Origin: Candidatus Doudnabacteria bacterium
GTDB lineage: Bacteria; Patescibacteriota; Doudnabacteria; UBA920
DNA: 32,008 bases
Assembly: GCA_016218585.1 (NCBI GenBank)
Contig: JACRDK010000002.1
Coordinates: forward strand, 1-32,008
Reading direction: 5' to 3'
Shown: piece by piece, positions 1-7,681 of the stretch
Numbering within the stretch: position 1 is the first letter of the stretch
Layout of the letters: every line of letters begins with the position of its first letter
Notes under the pieces: model-generated
Seen by the model: only the letters and a program-made list of their open reading frames with translations
What the model was told of the DNA's origin: nothing
Database searches by the model: none
Made by a program: the position numbers and the translations under genes

Positions 1-58
1 AATATTAAATTGAAAGTATTGTTTAATATTTTCAATTATGTTTTATAAAGGATTGGGG

Positions 59-523
59 GTGAAAAAATTGCGAAATAAAAACAAAGCAGGTTTCACTTTA
101 ATTGAATTGTTGGTAGTTATCGCCATTATAGGTCTTTTGGCATCTGTGGTTTTACTTGCCCTAAACTCGGCTCGAGCCAAGTCCAGGGACGCCAAGAGGT
201 TGGCTGACATTAGACAGCTGGCTTCTGCTTACGAGCTTTACTTTAATGACGTTAACAGCTATCCGACAGTTGCAGCGGGTGCTATTCCAGCAGCAGGTGT
301 TGGAGCTCCAAACATTGTTCCTAGCTATATTGGTTTAATTCCGACTGCCCCTACTCCTCCAGATGGTTCTTGTACCGCAGCTCAGAACACCTATACATCT
401 ATTGCAAACAACCAGGGTTCTCCAAATTTGACGGGAACTTATGGTATCACTTTCTGTTTAGGTGCTCAGACCGGAGGCTACGGCCCTGGTTTCCACACTT
501 TGACTCAAGCTGGTATTCAATAG
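59..523 (+). CDS. Type IV prepilin (PilA-like major pilin candidate)
   Basis: Structural subunit of a type IV pilus, cleaved and N-methylated by prepilin peptidase and assembled at the inner membrane. A short basic leader (KKLRNKNKAG) ends in Gly and is followed by FTLIELLVVIAIIGLLASVV, the class III signal with Glu at position +5 and a hydrophobic helix. The helix runs on into an amphipathic stretch with a pilin-type YFNDVNSYPT motif. Two cysteines in the C-terminal half could form the usual pilin disulfide loop. I chose GTG at 59 because AAAGGA lies 6 nt upstream; an in-frame ATG at 38 has no visible ribosome site and would only lengthen the leader by seven residues. A perfect hairpin follows the stop, so this gene may be expressed apart from the rest of the pilus locus. 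Family certain; major versus minor pilin is inferred. Confidence 0.93.
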   Translation: MKKLRNKNKAGFTLIELLVVIAIIGLLASVVLLALNSARAKSRDAKRLADIRQLASAYELYFNDVNSYPTVAAGAIPAAGVGAPNIVPSYIGLIPTAPTPPDGSCTAAQNTYTSIANNQGSPNLTGTYGITFCLGAQTGGYGPGFHTLTQAGIQ

Positions 524-534
524 TATAACTTGCT

Positions 535-574
535 TTCTTGTCCCGCTAAATTTTGTAATTTAGCGGGACAAGAA
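535..574 (+). terminator. Perfect 18-bp hairpin after the pilin gene
   Basis: Arms 535-552 and 557-574 are perfectly complementary around the tetraloop TTGT. The downstream sequence is T-rich (AATTTTTA near the next start) but has no immediate long T-run. It probably ends or attenuates the pilin transcript, or protects its 3' end, so that the abundant pilin is made separately from the downstream operon. Confidence 0.7.
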
Positions 575-592
575 TTGCAGTTTAAAATTTTT

Positions 593-985
593 ATGTTTAC
601 TATCAACCCGAAACTTAAACTATTGTTAGGCAGCCTAATTGTGGCTGCTGTTTTGTTATTGGCAGTCGTGTTAGGGCTTTCTGCTGGAAAAAATTTGGCG
701 CAGGCTGAAACAGTGGCCGCATCGGCGCAGTCCCTGGCAAAGGCTTTTGAATATTTTTATAATGACCAGGGAAGGTTTCCCACCGCAGTTGAATTTACAA
801 ACCAGAATGTTATGTTAAACTATTTAAGCGGTTACAACCTGCCCTCATTTACTTCTAAAATATGTTCCGACAGCCTCCAGTACAAAAAAGCTTTAAATGG
901 CGGTTATGTGCTGGATTTTTGCCTGCCAACAGCTGCTCGAAATTATGCTAAAGGCTGGAACAAGATTCAGTCAGGAGCGCAGTAA
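593..985 (+). CDS. Pilin-like membrane-anchored protein without a prepilin cleavage motif
   Basis: 130 residues. The reading frame is open from 530, but that start lies in front of the hairpin at 535-574, so I take the ATG at 593 (MFTINPKLKLLLGS). An N-terminal membrane helix (about residues 9-30) is followed by an amphipathic stretch and a globular part with SLAKAFEYFYNDQGRFPT, the same pattern as the preceding pilin. Two cysteines (ICSD, DFCL) sit where pilins form their disulfide loop. What is missing is the G/FTLIE processing site, so PilD should not cut it. It is the first gene of a tight run with the glycosyltransferase-like gene and pilD. It may be a permanently anchored pilin-like assembly factor; that role is inference. 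Confidence 0.75.
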   Translation: MFTINPKLKLLLGSLIVAAVLLLAVVLGLSAGKNLAQAETVAASAQSLAKAFEYFYNDQGRFPTAVEFTNQNVMLNYLSGYNLPSFTSKICSDSLQYKKALNGGYVLDFCLPTAARNYAKGWNKIQSGAQ

Positions 986-1006
986 AACAACGAACGATAG
1001 CAATTT

Positions 1007-2989
1007 ATGTTTAAATTTTCAATTCCACGCTTACCCTATCGGGAGGATATAGTAGTTGGCTTAATTGGCTTTATTGTTTTTATTGTACCCCTGGCGTTCT
1101 CCATTTTTTCTCATGAGAATTTTGAAACAATAAAATTAGTTTTGTTTTGGCTGCTGCTGGGAGCGGCATCTTTTGTTTATTTAAACAGGCTCAGGCAGGC
1201 AAAAGCGCAAATCGGGTATAATAAGATAGTATATTTGCTTTTAGGGCTTTTTATTTTACTGGCAATTCTCTCAACGCTCGGATCAATTGATAAGCTTTTT
1301 AGTATTTTTGGTTTTTATTATCGTTTTACAAGCGGCCTGATTTTTTATTTGTCCTGGGCGCTTTTTTTATTTTTGCTTTTAGCGATTAATGAAAAAGAAA
1401 AACTAATTTATTTGCTGAAAATTTTGGTTTTTGGGGCGATGGTAATAGCGGTTTATGGTTTTTTCCAAAGTTTAGGCATTAATTTTTATATTCCCGGAGG
1501 AGCAGGCGGTTTTGCCCGGGCTCCCAGTTTGCTGGGAAATCCAAATTTTTCAATGATGTATGCAGCAGCGCTGCTGCCGTTTGCCCTGGCATTTATGGCT
1601 GAGAGCAAGTCTTTTGCCAGCAAAATTTATTATGCAGTAGGAATATTTTTTATTATTTTTACCAACGCAATTTTTTCCAGCAGAGGAGCGCTGTTGGCTA
1701 TCGCCTCGGGTTTGTTGGTGGGTTTATCCGTATTGATATTTTTTCACTTCCCAAAGAAACTTATATGGAAATTTCTTGCCGTAATATTTTTAGCAGGAAT
1801 ATTTAGTTTTGGCTTAGTATCGGTAAGCAGGCCGCAAGCGGTATCTTCTGTGGTGCAGTCGGCGGATGACAATACTTTTTTCCGGCTGGAAGCCTGGACG
1901 ACTTCCATTAATGGGATAAGAACAAGGCCATTTTTAGGAACGGGACCGGGAACTTTTGCGTTATTTTATGAAAGAAGCAGGACCCAGGGGTTGGGGAGCA
2001 TTGCCGGAGTGTTTGATGATGCCCATAATTTATTCTTGCAGATGGCGGTAACGGCAGGGTTGCCGTTTGTTTTAACTTTTATTTCCTTACTTATTTTAGC
2101 TGTTGTTTATGGCTTGAAAGAGCTGGTAGAAAAGCCTGATTTGCAAACCGCGGCGGCAATATCAGCCTTGGCGGCTTGGATTTTCGGGGTGTGTTTTAAT
2201 CCGGTGCCTATTCCGATGTTTTTATTGCTTGCGGTAATTTTGGCTTTTTTGTTTTATCCAAAACTAACTAAGATTAATCGTCCCAAAACATTATGGTTGT
2301 TTGCGCCGATTTATGCTTTAGCGGGAGTGTTAATTGTCTGCGGAACTGTATTGCTTGTGGCGGAACAAATTTTTTATTTTGCCGAGATGGGCTATATAAA
2401 CTTTAATTATAAGGAAACTTATAAACTAAGCCGCTTGGCCTATAAAGTTAACCCAACTAACCAAATAACTTATTTATATGAATTGGCTTCGGCAATCAGG
2501 ATTGGCAAAGACAGCGGCGAGATTGTGCAAGGCATAGAAAATTTAAAAAAAATCCATCCAAATTACACAACTAACTACGTCGAAGCCGGAAACTTATACG
2601 CCATGCTTTATGAGCGGACAAAAGAAAAACAATATTTGCAACATTCCGTTGAAAATATGGAACAGGCTTTAAAGATAGATCCGAATTACTCGGAGCGTTA
2701 CGGGCAATTAGCCTTGTATAATTTTCAGCTTGGAAATTTGCCCGCCGCAAAAGCTGCTATACAAAAATCGCTTGCCCTAAAACAAACCGATTTTTACGGC
2801 TGGCTGTTTATGGCAAAAGTTTATCAGCTGGAAAATCAGCGTTCTCCCTCTCTTGCCGCGCTGGATAAAGCCTATAAATTAAGGCCGGATATTGTCCAAT
2901 TGAGATATTTAATTGACGCTTTAAAACAGCTGCCGGATTTCCGGCAAATACCCATTCAAGTGTCAGTGCAGCGTCCGGATATAAATTAA
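1007..2989 (+). CDS. O-antigen ligase / PglL-like polytopic protein with C-terminal TPRs
   Basis: 660-residue membrane protein with roughly a dozen hydrophobic segments in residues 15-450. The Wzy_C/WaaL hallmark is present: a long extracytoplasmic loop with GTGPGTFALFYERSRT followed by DDAHNLFLQMAVTAGLP, containing the conserved His-Asn of O-antigen ligases and protein O-oligosaccharyltransferases. From about residue 470 the chain is soluble with TPR-like helices (for example DPNYSERYGQLALYNFQLGN). Known family members transfer undecaprenyl-linked glycan to lipid A core or to pilin. The position between pilin-like genes, 5 nt before pilD, suggests pilin O-glycosylation, but substrate cannot be read from sequence and a surface-polysaccharide ligase is equally possible. 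Confidence 0.85.
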   Translation: MFKFSIPRLPYREDIVVGLIGFIVFIVPLAFSIFSHENFETIKLVLFWLLLGAASFVYLNRLRQAKAQIGYNKIVYLLLGLFILLAILSTLGSIDKLFSIFGFYYRFTSGLIFYLSWALFLFLLLAINEKEKLIYLLKILVFGAMVIAVYGFFQSLGINFYIPGGAGGFARAPSLLGNPNFSMMYAAALLPFALAFMAESKSFASKIYYAVGIFFIIFTNAIFSSRGALLAIASGLLVGLSVLIFFHFPKKLIWKFLAVIFLAGIFSFGLVSVSRPQAVSSVVQSADDNTFFRLEAWTTSINGIRTRPFLGTGPGTFALFYERSRTQGLGSIAGVFDDAHNLFLQMAVTAGLPFVLTFISLLILAVVYGLKELVEKPDLQTAAAISALAAWIFGVCFNPVPIPMFLLLAVILAFLFYPKLTKINRPKTLWLFAPIYALAGVLIVCGTVLLVAEQIFYFAEMGYINFNYKETYKLSRLAYKVNPTNQITYLYELASAIRIGKDSGEIVQGIENLKKIHPNYTTNYVEAGNLYAMLYERTKEKQYLQHSVENMEQALKIDPNYSERYGQLALYNFQLGNLPAAKAAIQKSLALKQTDFYGWLFMAKVYQLENQRSPSLAALDKAYKLRPDIVQLRYLIDALKQLPDFRQIPIQVSVQRPDIN

Positions 2990-2994
2990 CTTTT

Positions 2995-3798
2995 ATGATT
3001 ACTTTTTTTTCTTTGGCGGCATTTATTTTTGGCAGCGCAATAGGCAGTTTTTTAAATGTTTTAACATTGCGATTGCCTGAGGAGGAGAGCCTCGGGGGCA
3101 GGTCTCATTGCCCTTCTTGCAAACATATCCTGTCATCTAGCGACCTGGTCCCGTTATTTAGTTTTTTGTGGCTTCGCGGTAAATGCAGATATTGTAAAAC
3201 TAAAATTTCCGCGCGTTATTTTATGGTTGAGCTGGCTACGGCCTTGCTGTTTGCTTGGGTTTATGCGGCACTGTTGCCGGAAAGCATTTTTGGCATCGTT
3301 ATTTTAATTAGGTACTGGTTTGTGGCCGCGGTTTTTGTATCGGTATTTGTGATTGATTTGGAGCATTTCGTTATACTGGATAAAATGGTTTTACTTTCAT
3401 CCATTGTGGTGGCTAGTATAAATATAATTTTATCGATTATAGCCGGAAGCAGTGTTTTTTCAATTAATGGATTGTTCATAAGCGGACTAGTTGGCGCAGT
3501 GGCTGGTTTTTTGCCATTTTATGCGTTATGGTTTGTTTCAAAAGGGAAGTGGCTTGGCTTTGGCGATGTGAAGTTTGCTTTGCTTTTGGGTTTGATTCTA
3601 GGCTGGCCGCAAATTTATGTAGGTTATTTTTTTGCAATTATGATCGGCGGCTTTGTTTCGTCAATATTGTTAATATTTACAAAAAAGAGCTTAAAAAGCA
3701 GGCTGCCTTTTGGAACTTTTTTGACTGTTGGCGCCTTTTTAGCCATGCTATACGGCCCGCTTTTTCTAAAATGGTATTTGGCTTTTTTGGGATTTTAA
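2995..3798 (+). CDS. pilD: Prepilin peptidase (type IV leader peptidase)
   Basis: 267-residue polytopic aspartic protease that removes prepilin leaders and may N-methylate the new N-terminus. The N-terminal domain has GSFLNVLTLRLP and two zinc-type CxxC pairs (CPSCKHIL and CRYCKTKI). The two catalytic Asp sites are visible: the Asp of VIDLEHFVILD and the Asp of the GFGDVKFA motif. Seven or eight hydrophobic helices follow the family layout. It starts 5 nt after the ligase-like gene and lies upstream of four minor pilins, so the substrate and processing genes are in one operon. Length is normal and no key residue is missing. Confidence 0.96.
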   Translation: MITFFSLAAFIFGSAIGSFLNVLTLRLPEEESLGGRSHCPSCKHILSSSDLVPLFSFLWLRGKCRYCKTKISARYFMVELATALLFAWVYAALLPESIFGIVILIRYWFVAAVFVSVFVIDLEHFVILDKMVLLSSIVVASINIILSIIAGSSVFSINGLFISGLVGAVAGFLPFYALWFVSKGKWLGFGDVKFALLLGLILGWPQIYVGYFFAIMIGGFVSSILLIFTKKSLKSRLPFGTFLTVGAFLAMLYGPLFLKWYLAFLGF

Positions 3799-3839
3799 GG
3801 CATAATAATTGTATAGCGATTGGCCCGGTTTCAATTAAA

Positions 3840-4565
3840 ATGAAACAAACACAAATGCCTAAATTTTCAACTAAAAAAAAGGGCTTTACCCTTATTGAAT
3901 TAATGGTTGTAATGTCCATTATGGTTATTTTGATTTCCGTAATGGTTATAAATTTAAACAGCCAAAAGGCCGCCAGAGATATTAAAATTGCCCAGAATCA
4001 GCTGGTGAGCGACTTAAGAAAAACAGCGGCCTATACACTGGCATCCAGAATAACGCCTTCCGGACAAACCGCACTTTATTATTTGGTTAAATTTGATTTA
4101 AACAATCCTACAAAATATTTTGTTCAGGCAATAACAAAAAATTCAAACAATTATCAGTTGGAGAATGTTGAAACTATTGGCCTGCCATCGGGAATAAGTA
4201 TTGCCAGTACCAGCGCCGCAAGCTATCCAATTGTTGTAAGTCAGCGCATTGCCAACCCGGCAACCCAGAATTTCCTTTCTACCGACTGCGGTCTGGTAGC
4301 TTTTGTGGCTCCTTTTGGTAAAACGATTGTTAATAAAGGATGCAATATTCCTGCTGCCCCGGCAGTGAGCATCTCCAATACCGCCGACGATTACGGCAAG
4401 ATTGTGAATTTTCAGACTAATGTTGCCTGCGACACAAACAGCAACCCCCCGTCATGTTCCGCCAGTACCGACTCGTTATTTACCATTACACTTAGGGATC
4501 AAAAAAATACAGTTTCTAAAACTGTAACCGTTAATGCGGTAACCGGAGCAATAATTTTTAATTAA
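3840..4565 (+). CDS. Minor prepilin (GspH/FimT-like)
   Basis: 241 residues. The reading frame is open from 3528, but that part overlaps pilD in another frame and is not protein-like, so the start is ATG 3840, or ATG 3855 five codons later. The leader KFSTKKKG is followed by FTLIELMVVMSIMVILISVM, a complete class III signal with Glu at +5. The globular part is rich in beta-type sequence with several cysteines (TDCGL, KGCNI, VACDTN, PPSCS). It resembles GspH/FimT pseudopilins that sit at the pilus tip and prime assembly. The stop codon directly abuts the next gene's start. Confidence 0.88.
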   Translation: MKQTQMPKFSTKKKGFTLIELMVVMSIMVILISVMVINLNSQKAARDIKIAQNQLVSDLRKTAAYTLASRITPSGQTALYYLVKFDLNNPTKYFVQAITKNSNNYQLENVETIGLPSGISIASTSAASYPIVVSQRIANPATQNFLSTDCGLVAFVAPFGKTIVNKGCNIPAAPAVSISNTADDYGKIVNFQTNVACDTNSNPPSCSASTDSLFTITLRDQKNTVSKTVTVNAVTGAIIFN

Positions 4566-5300
4566 ATGACATTTTTTCCTAAAATAAAATCTTTAAAATA
4601 TTCCGCCGGGCAGACTTTAATTGAAACTTTGGTCGCTTTGTTTATTTTGATAATGGGAGTGAGCGCGGCTGCCGGGCTGGCTGTTTATGCTTTAAGTTCT
4701 TCAACTGGCGTTATAAAGCAAATAGTCGCCAACGGGCTTGCTAGGGAAGGTATTGAGGCGGTAAGAAATATGCGCGACACTAATTGGCTAAAAGACACCC
4801 TATTAATAAATGGATGTTACGATTACACGACTTCAACCGCCAACAAAGCTAATTGTTATGCCAACTGGCTGAGTCGGGAGTATTGTTTGGATCCAACAAA
4901 AAATAATGGCGTTAATTGCAGCGGAGTTGGTTTGTCCACCGCAACATTTTTTCTCAGCTTTGATTCTTCTTTATTAAGTCCCTGGATATTCAACAAAGAC
5001 GGCAGTAAATTTGGTTTGAATTTTGATTCCGCTAACTCCGGCAATGGCGGTTATTATGGCGGCGGGTCTACCGGAGTTGACTGCACTAATGGCACCGGAC
5101 GCTCCGATTACTGCCGAAAAATTATTATTACCCAAGATGCAACAGCTCCTTTTAACCAGGATGTAGGCGCTTTGGTTAAGGTTCAGTCACAGGTTTGGTG
5201 GATAGACAAAAAGTGCCCGCGCGTTGTGGATTATAATTTGGCCCCGGCATCCTGTAAAATTGAATTAGACAGTTATTTAACGAACTGGAAAAATTATTAG
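4566..5300 (+). CDS. Minor prepilin (PilV/GspI-like)
   Basis: 244 residues, starting immediately after the preceding stop codon, a sign of translational coupling. SAGQTLIETLVALFILIMGV is a prepilin signal with the cleavage-site Gly replaced by the sequence AGQ and Glu retained. TLIETLVAL is typical of PilV/GspI proteins. A helix with GLAREGIEAVRNMRDTNWL follows, a motif repeatedly seen in PilV-type pilins. The C-terminal half has many cysteines (for example CTNGTGRSDYCRK). Likely a component of the minor-pilin tip complex together with the neighbouring minor pilins. Confidence 0.85.
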   Translation: MTFFPKIKSLKYSAGQTLIETLVALFILIMGVSAAAGLAVYALSSSTGVIKQIVANGLAREGIEAVRNMRDTNWLKDTLLINGCYDYTTSTANKANCYANWLSREYCLDPTKNNGVNCSGVGLSTATFFLSFDSSLLSPWIFNKDGSKFGLNFDSANSGNGGYYGGGSTGVDCTNGTGRSDYCRKIIITQDATAPFNQDVGALVKVQSQVWWIDKKCPRVVDYNLAPASCKIELDSYLTNWKNY

Positions 5301-5308
5301 ACAGAAGT

Positions 5309-6034
5309 ATGAATAAAGAATCAAAAATCAACGAAAATAAACAAAGCGGATTTACTTTAATGGAAATAACCGTTGCCACCAGCATTTTCGCCGTGGTGAT
5401 GGTTTCGCTGCTGTCTTTATTCAATTATGTTTTAAAAATAAATCGGGAATCGGAAGCCTTGCGCCAGGCTTCGCAGGGAATGCGAAATTTTGTGGAATAC
5501 CTTGTGAAAGAAATACGCAACGGCCAAATTGATTATTATGTGAACGGCGGTACTACTTTAAATAGCGCTTTTAGCGGAAGTTCTCCCTGCGTTCCGCCGG
5601 CGGGCGGCGTTGGAAGCAATACTTATGCTTTAAAAGAAAATAAGCTAGGAATAGTAAATACAGATAATATCCAAGAATGTTTTTATTTTGGTAAAAATGA
5701 CGGAAGCTACGTTGATACCATAGGGGCTAACCCAACAACCTTCTCTGCTCCAAGCAATCAAAATTATACTTTGGTTATGCAAAAAGCAGGGGTTCCAAAT
5801 GCCCAAATTTTAAACCCCAAGAACTTAAGGGTAGATAAATTAATGTTTGTAATCCGGCCGCTATGCGATCCGTTCACTCCTTCTTGTACCAGTTACGGAA
5901 ACAGTTACGCTAAAACCCAGCCGATGGTAACGATTCTAATAAAATTTACAGTCCAGCTCCCAACCGGGGAGCAGGTGCCGATTTATTATCAAACATCAGT
6001 ATCTTCAAATGAATATGACATACCAAACAATTAA
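5309..6034 (+). CDS. Minor prepilin (PilW/GspJ-like)
   Basis: 241 residues, 8 nt after the previous gene. The N-terminus NKQSGFTLMEITVATSIFAV carries a full prepilin signal with Gly before the cleavage point and Glu at +5. The following helix (SLFNYVLKINRESEALRQAS) and a region near EYLVKEIRNGQIDYY fit PilW/GspJ pseudopilins, which are the larger minor pilins of the tip complex. Its last 26 bases overlap the start of the next gene, consistent with coupled translation. The assignment to PilW/GspJ rather than another minor pilin rests on order and N-terminal style. Confidence 0.85.
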   Translation: MNKESKINENKQSGFTLMEITVATSIFAVVMVSLLSLFNYVLKINRESEALRQASQGMRNFVEYLVKEIRNGQIDYYVNGGTTLNSAFSGSSPCVPPAGGVGSNTYALKENKLGIVNTDNIQECFYFGKNDGSYVDTIGANPTTFSAPSNQNYTLVMQKAGVPNAQILNPKNLRVDKLMFVIRPLCDPFTPSCTSYGNSYAKTQPMVTILIKFTVQLPTGEQVPIYYQTSVSSNEYDIPNN

Positions 6035-6833
6035 GAATTTACGGCAAGAAAACCAGCAGGGTGTAACCTTGTTGCTGGCGATTTTAGTTTTGTCCTCGAT
6101 AATGGCAATAAGCTTCAGTTTGGCCACAATTCTGTTTATTGAAGTAAGAAGCTCTAGCGACCTGTTAAAGTCGGAAAGTTCTCTTTATGGCGCTACTGCA
6201 ATTGGCGAAGAAGCGGTTTTTAGCATAAAAAGAGGCGTTTGTCCGACCAGCAACTTAAATTGTTTTACTTTCCCCAGCCAGTTTAATAATAGTACAGTAT
6301 TGCAAACCCAGCCGGTGTTTAGCTCAACCTCCACCCCGGTGATTCAAGATAAAATTCCCAAAGCAACCAGCTTTACCAGCACTACTAAAAAATACGATTT
6401 TTGCGGGGCCAATGTGTACAGCAGCGGCTGCGGTTATGGCAAGGTTACCATAACATTTAATGATATTGGCAACGGCGCTTCCGTTTACGCCTATTTATGC
6501 GAATTCGACGCCTCAGGAAATACCTCATACACAAGTTCTCCTTGTACGGAACAATATTATTCCGGATCTCCAAGCTACTGGTCTCACACTGCGCAGTTAA
6601 GCGCTTCGTCCAATTCAACAGTGTCTTGGGATTTAGACACGAATTCCCAACAAATGCTTATTTTATTTAATCCAAGCAGTACCGCAGATGCTTATGTTAG
6701 TATTACCACATACGCCAACGATAAAACAACGCTTAAAGGGTTGCCTTACTTAGGCCAGACAGCTGTAGATATAAATACCAGCAATGGCAACTTGGGCAGA
6801 AAAGTAAGGGTTGTGGTGCCAAACGGCCAGTAG
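6009..6833 (+). CDS. Minor pilin (PilX/GspK-like), last gene of the pilus operon
   Basis: 274 residues, overlapping the preceding gene by 26 bases. ATG 6009 is followed two codons later by another possible ATG at 6015. The N-terminus QQGVTLLLAILVLSSIMAIS has the cleavage Gly and hydrophobic helix but no Glu at +5, as in PilX and GspK tip subunits, which are thought not to need the Glu-dependent docking. The globular part has cysteine-rich Ser/Thr-rich sequence. Order of minor pilins (GspH-like, PilV-like, PilW-like, PilX-like) matches the usual tip-complex operon. Terminated by the bidirectional hairpin just downstream. Confidence 0.82.
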   Translation: MNMTYQTIKNLRQENQQGVTLLLAILVLSSIMAISFSLATILFIEVRSSSDLLKSESSLYGATAIGEEAVFSIKRGVCPTSNLNCFTFPSQFNNSTVLQTQPVFSSTSTPVIQDKIPKATSFTSTTKKYDFCGANVYSSGCGYGKVTITFNDIGNGASVYAYLCEFDASGNTSYTSSPCTEQYYSGSPSYWSHTAQLSASSNSTVSWDLDTNSQQMLILFNPSSTADAYVSITTYANDKTTLKGLPYLGQTAVDINTSNGNLGRKVRVVVPNGQ

Positions 6834-6841
6834 CAATAAAT

Positions 6842-6876
6842 AAAAAAAACACTCCTAGGCTATAGGAGTGTTTTTT
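6842..6876. terminator. Bidirectional intrinsic terminator
   Basis: Stem 6850-6857 with 6863-6870, extended by an A-run on the left and a T-run on the right (total about 15 pairs counting A/T), loop GGCTA. The A-run before and T-run after make it work on both strands. It ends the pilus operon on the plus strand and the LysM gene on the minus strand. Confidence 0.9.
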
Positions 6877-6910
6877 ATAGGTATGTAATTTTTTGCAGAA
6901 GGGACTTTCT

Positions 6911-7303
6911 TTACTGTTTTGGAACTTTAACTATTTGCCCTTGTTTTAGATAGAACGGGCTTTTTAGGTTGTTTAAGGTGGCTAAGGTTGTCCAGCTAAT
7001 TTTGAATTTTTGGCTTATGTTAAATAAGGTGTCGCCTTTTTGTACAGTATAAGAAGTGAATTGAATAGAGTCTGTGTTTTCTGAGGGGGCTGAGTCGCTA
7101 GCTCCCAAAACTTGAGGGTTGTTGCTGTTTTGCGCAGGACCTTTGCTTGTATAAACCAATCTGGCGGCATTTAAAGACAAGCCGATGGCTAACACAAGAC
7201 AAATAACTGCTGAAAATTTTAATATTTGGTTTTGGGTAAAGCCTCTGCCGACGCCTAATTTTAGTCTTGGAGATAATTCAAATTTTTTATTATTCATTGG
7301 CAT
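6911..7303 (-). CDS. Membrane-anchored LysM protein
   Basis: 130 residues. A cytoplasmic basic N-terminus (about 27 residues) precedes one transmembrane helix (ILKFSAVICLVLAIGLSLNA), a Ser/Asn-rich linker and a single C-terminal LysM domain. The domain has TVQKGDTLFNISQKF, then ATLNNLKSPFYLKQGQIVKV, the standard start and end of the fold. LysM binds N-acetylglucosamine-containing glycans such as peptidoglycan, so the protein most likely tethers the membrane to the wall from the outer face. No catalytic domain is attached. An alternative ATG lies two codons downstream; neither start has a visible ribosome site. Convergent to the pilus operon. Confidence 0.9.
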   Translation of the reverse strand: MPMNNKKFELSPRLKLGVGRGFTQNQILKFSAVICLVLAIGLSLNAARLVYTSKGPAQNSNNPQVLGASDSAPSENTDSIQFTSYTVQKGDTLFNISQKFKISWTTLATLNNLKSPFYLKQGQIVKVPKQ

Positions 7304-7459
7304 TGAAAAATTTGGAAATATTTGATTTCAAAAGGCTGTTCTTTTTTCTTCTTTACTTAATTTTACCATAAATCAAGGCAATAGGCGTTGTGGATAAATG
7401 ACAAACTTTAAGCATTTGTTGGGATAAAATAGGTGGTGGTTGCAAAGGCTGGGTTGCTG

Positions 7460-7575
7460 CCTGAATTTATCACCGTGTTCGCGAACGACGTGATTTATCA
7501 GGTTGTCTCACAAGGTTGCGTAGTAGTAGTTGCCTGATTTATCAGGCTTAACAGCTCGATGAATCGAGCAACTAC
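7460..7575. repeat. Palindrome cluster: imperfect hairpin plus three-way junction
   Basis: First unit: 7460-7464 pairs with 7498-7502 and 7470-7473 with 7490-7493, around the perfect palindrome GTTCGCGAAC (7477-7486). Second unit: outer arms 7526-7531 and 7570-7575 (GTAGTT/AACTAC) enclose two perfect 6-bp hairpins, GCCTGA-TTTA-TCAGGC (7532-7547) and GCTCGA-TGAA-TCGAGC (7554-7569), separated by 6 nt. The word TGATTTATCAGG occurs in both units. It looks like a REP- or MITE-type palindromic element or a structured RNA; which one is not decided by the sequence. Confidence 0.75.
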
Positions 7576-7637
7576 ATGGGAAGATTTTACAAATCTATGA
7601 TTCCATTAAGGAATTGCAATTAGTTGCAAAAACAGGA

Positions 7638-7668
7638 TTAGGCTAAATTAGCCGAAAAATAGTATAAT
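7638..7668 (+). promoter_or_regulatory. ligA promoter with operator-like palindrome
   Basis: A perfect -10 TATAAT lies at 7663-7668, with only a weak -35 candidate (TTAGGC, 7638-7643). The palindrome GGCTAA-A-TTAGCC (7641-7653) occupies the -35/spacer region, where a repressor would block polymerase. The start codon is 13 nt after the -10, giving a very short leader; AAGGG at 7671-7675 may still serve as a ribosome site. Confidence 0.65.
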
Positions 7669-7681
7669 ATAAGGGAAATAT

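Larger units (their letters stand above)
7304..7681. other. Gene-free region between divergent LysM and ligA genes
   Basis: I see no convincing coding frame. The region holds an imperfect hairpin at 7460-7502, a compact branched inverted-repeat structure at 7526-7575, and the ligA promoter at the right end. The left part, before 7440, should contain the LysM promoter, but I could not identify clear elements. Confidence 0.7.

Noticed and set aside
530-592. Start of the pilin-like gene at ATG 530
   Set aside because: The extra 21 codons run straight through the perfect hairpin at 535-574; ATG 593 gives a normal membrane-protein N-terminus.
3528-3839. N-terminal extension of the minor pilin gene to 3528
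   Set aside because: It overlaps pilD in another frame, is not protein-like, and a normal prepilin leader starts at ATG 3840 or 3855.
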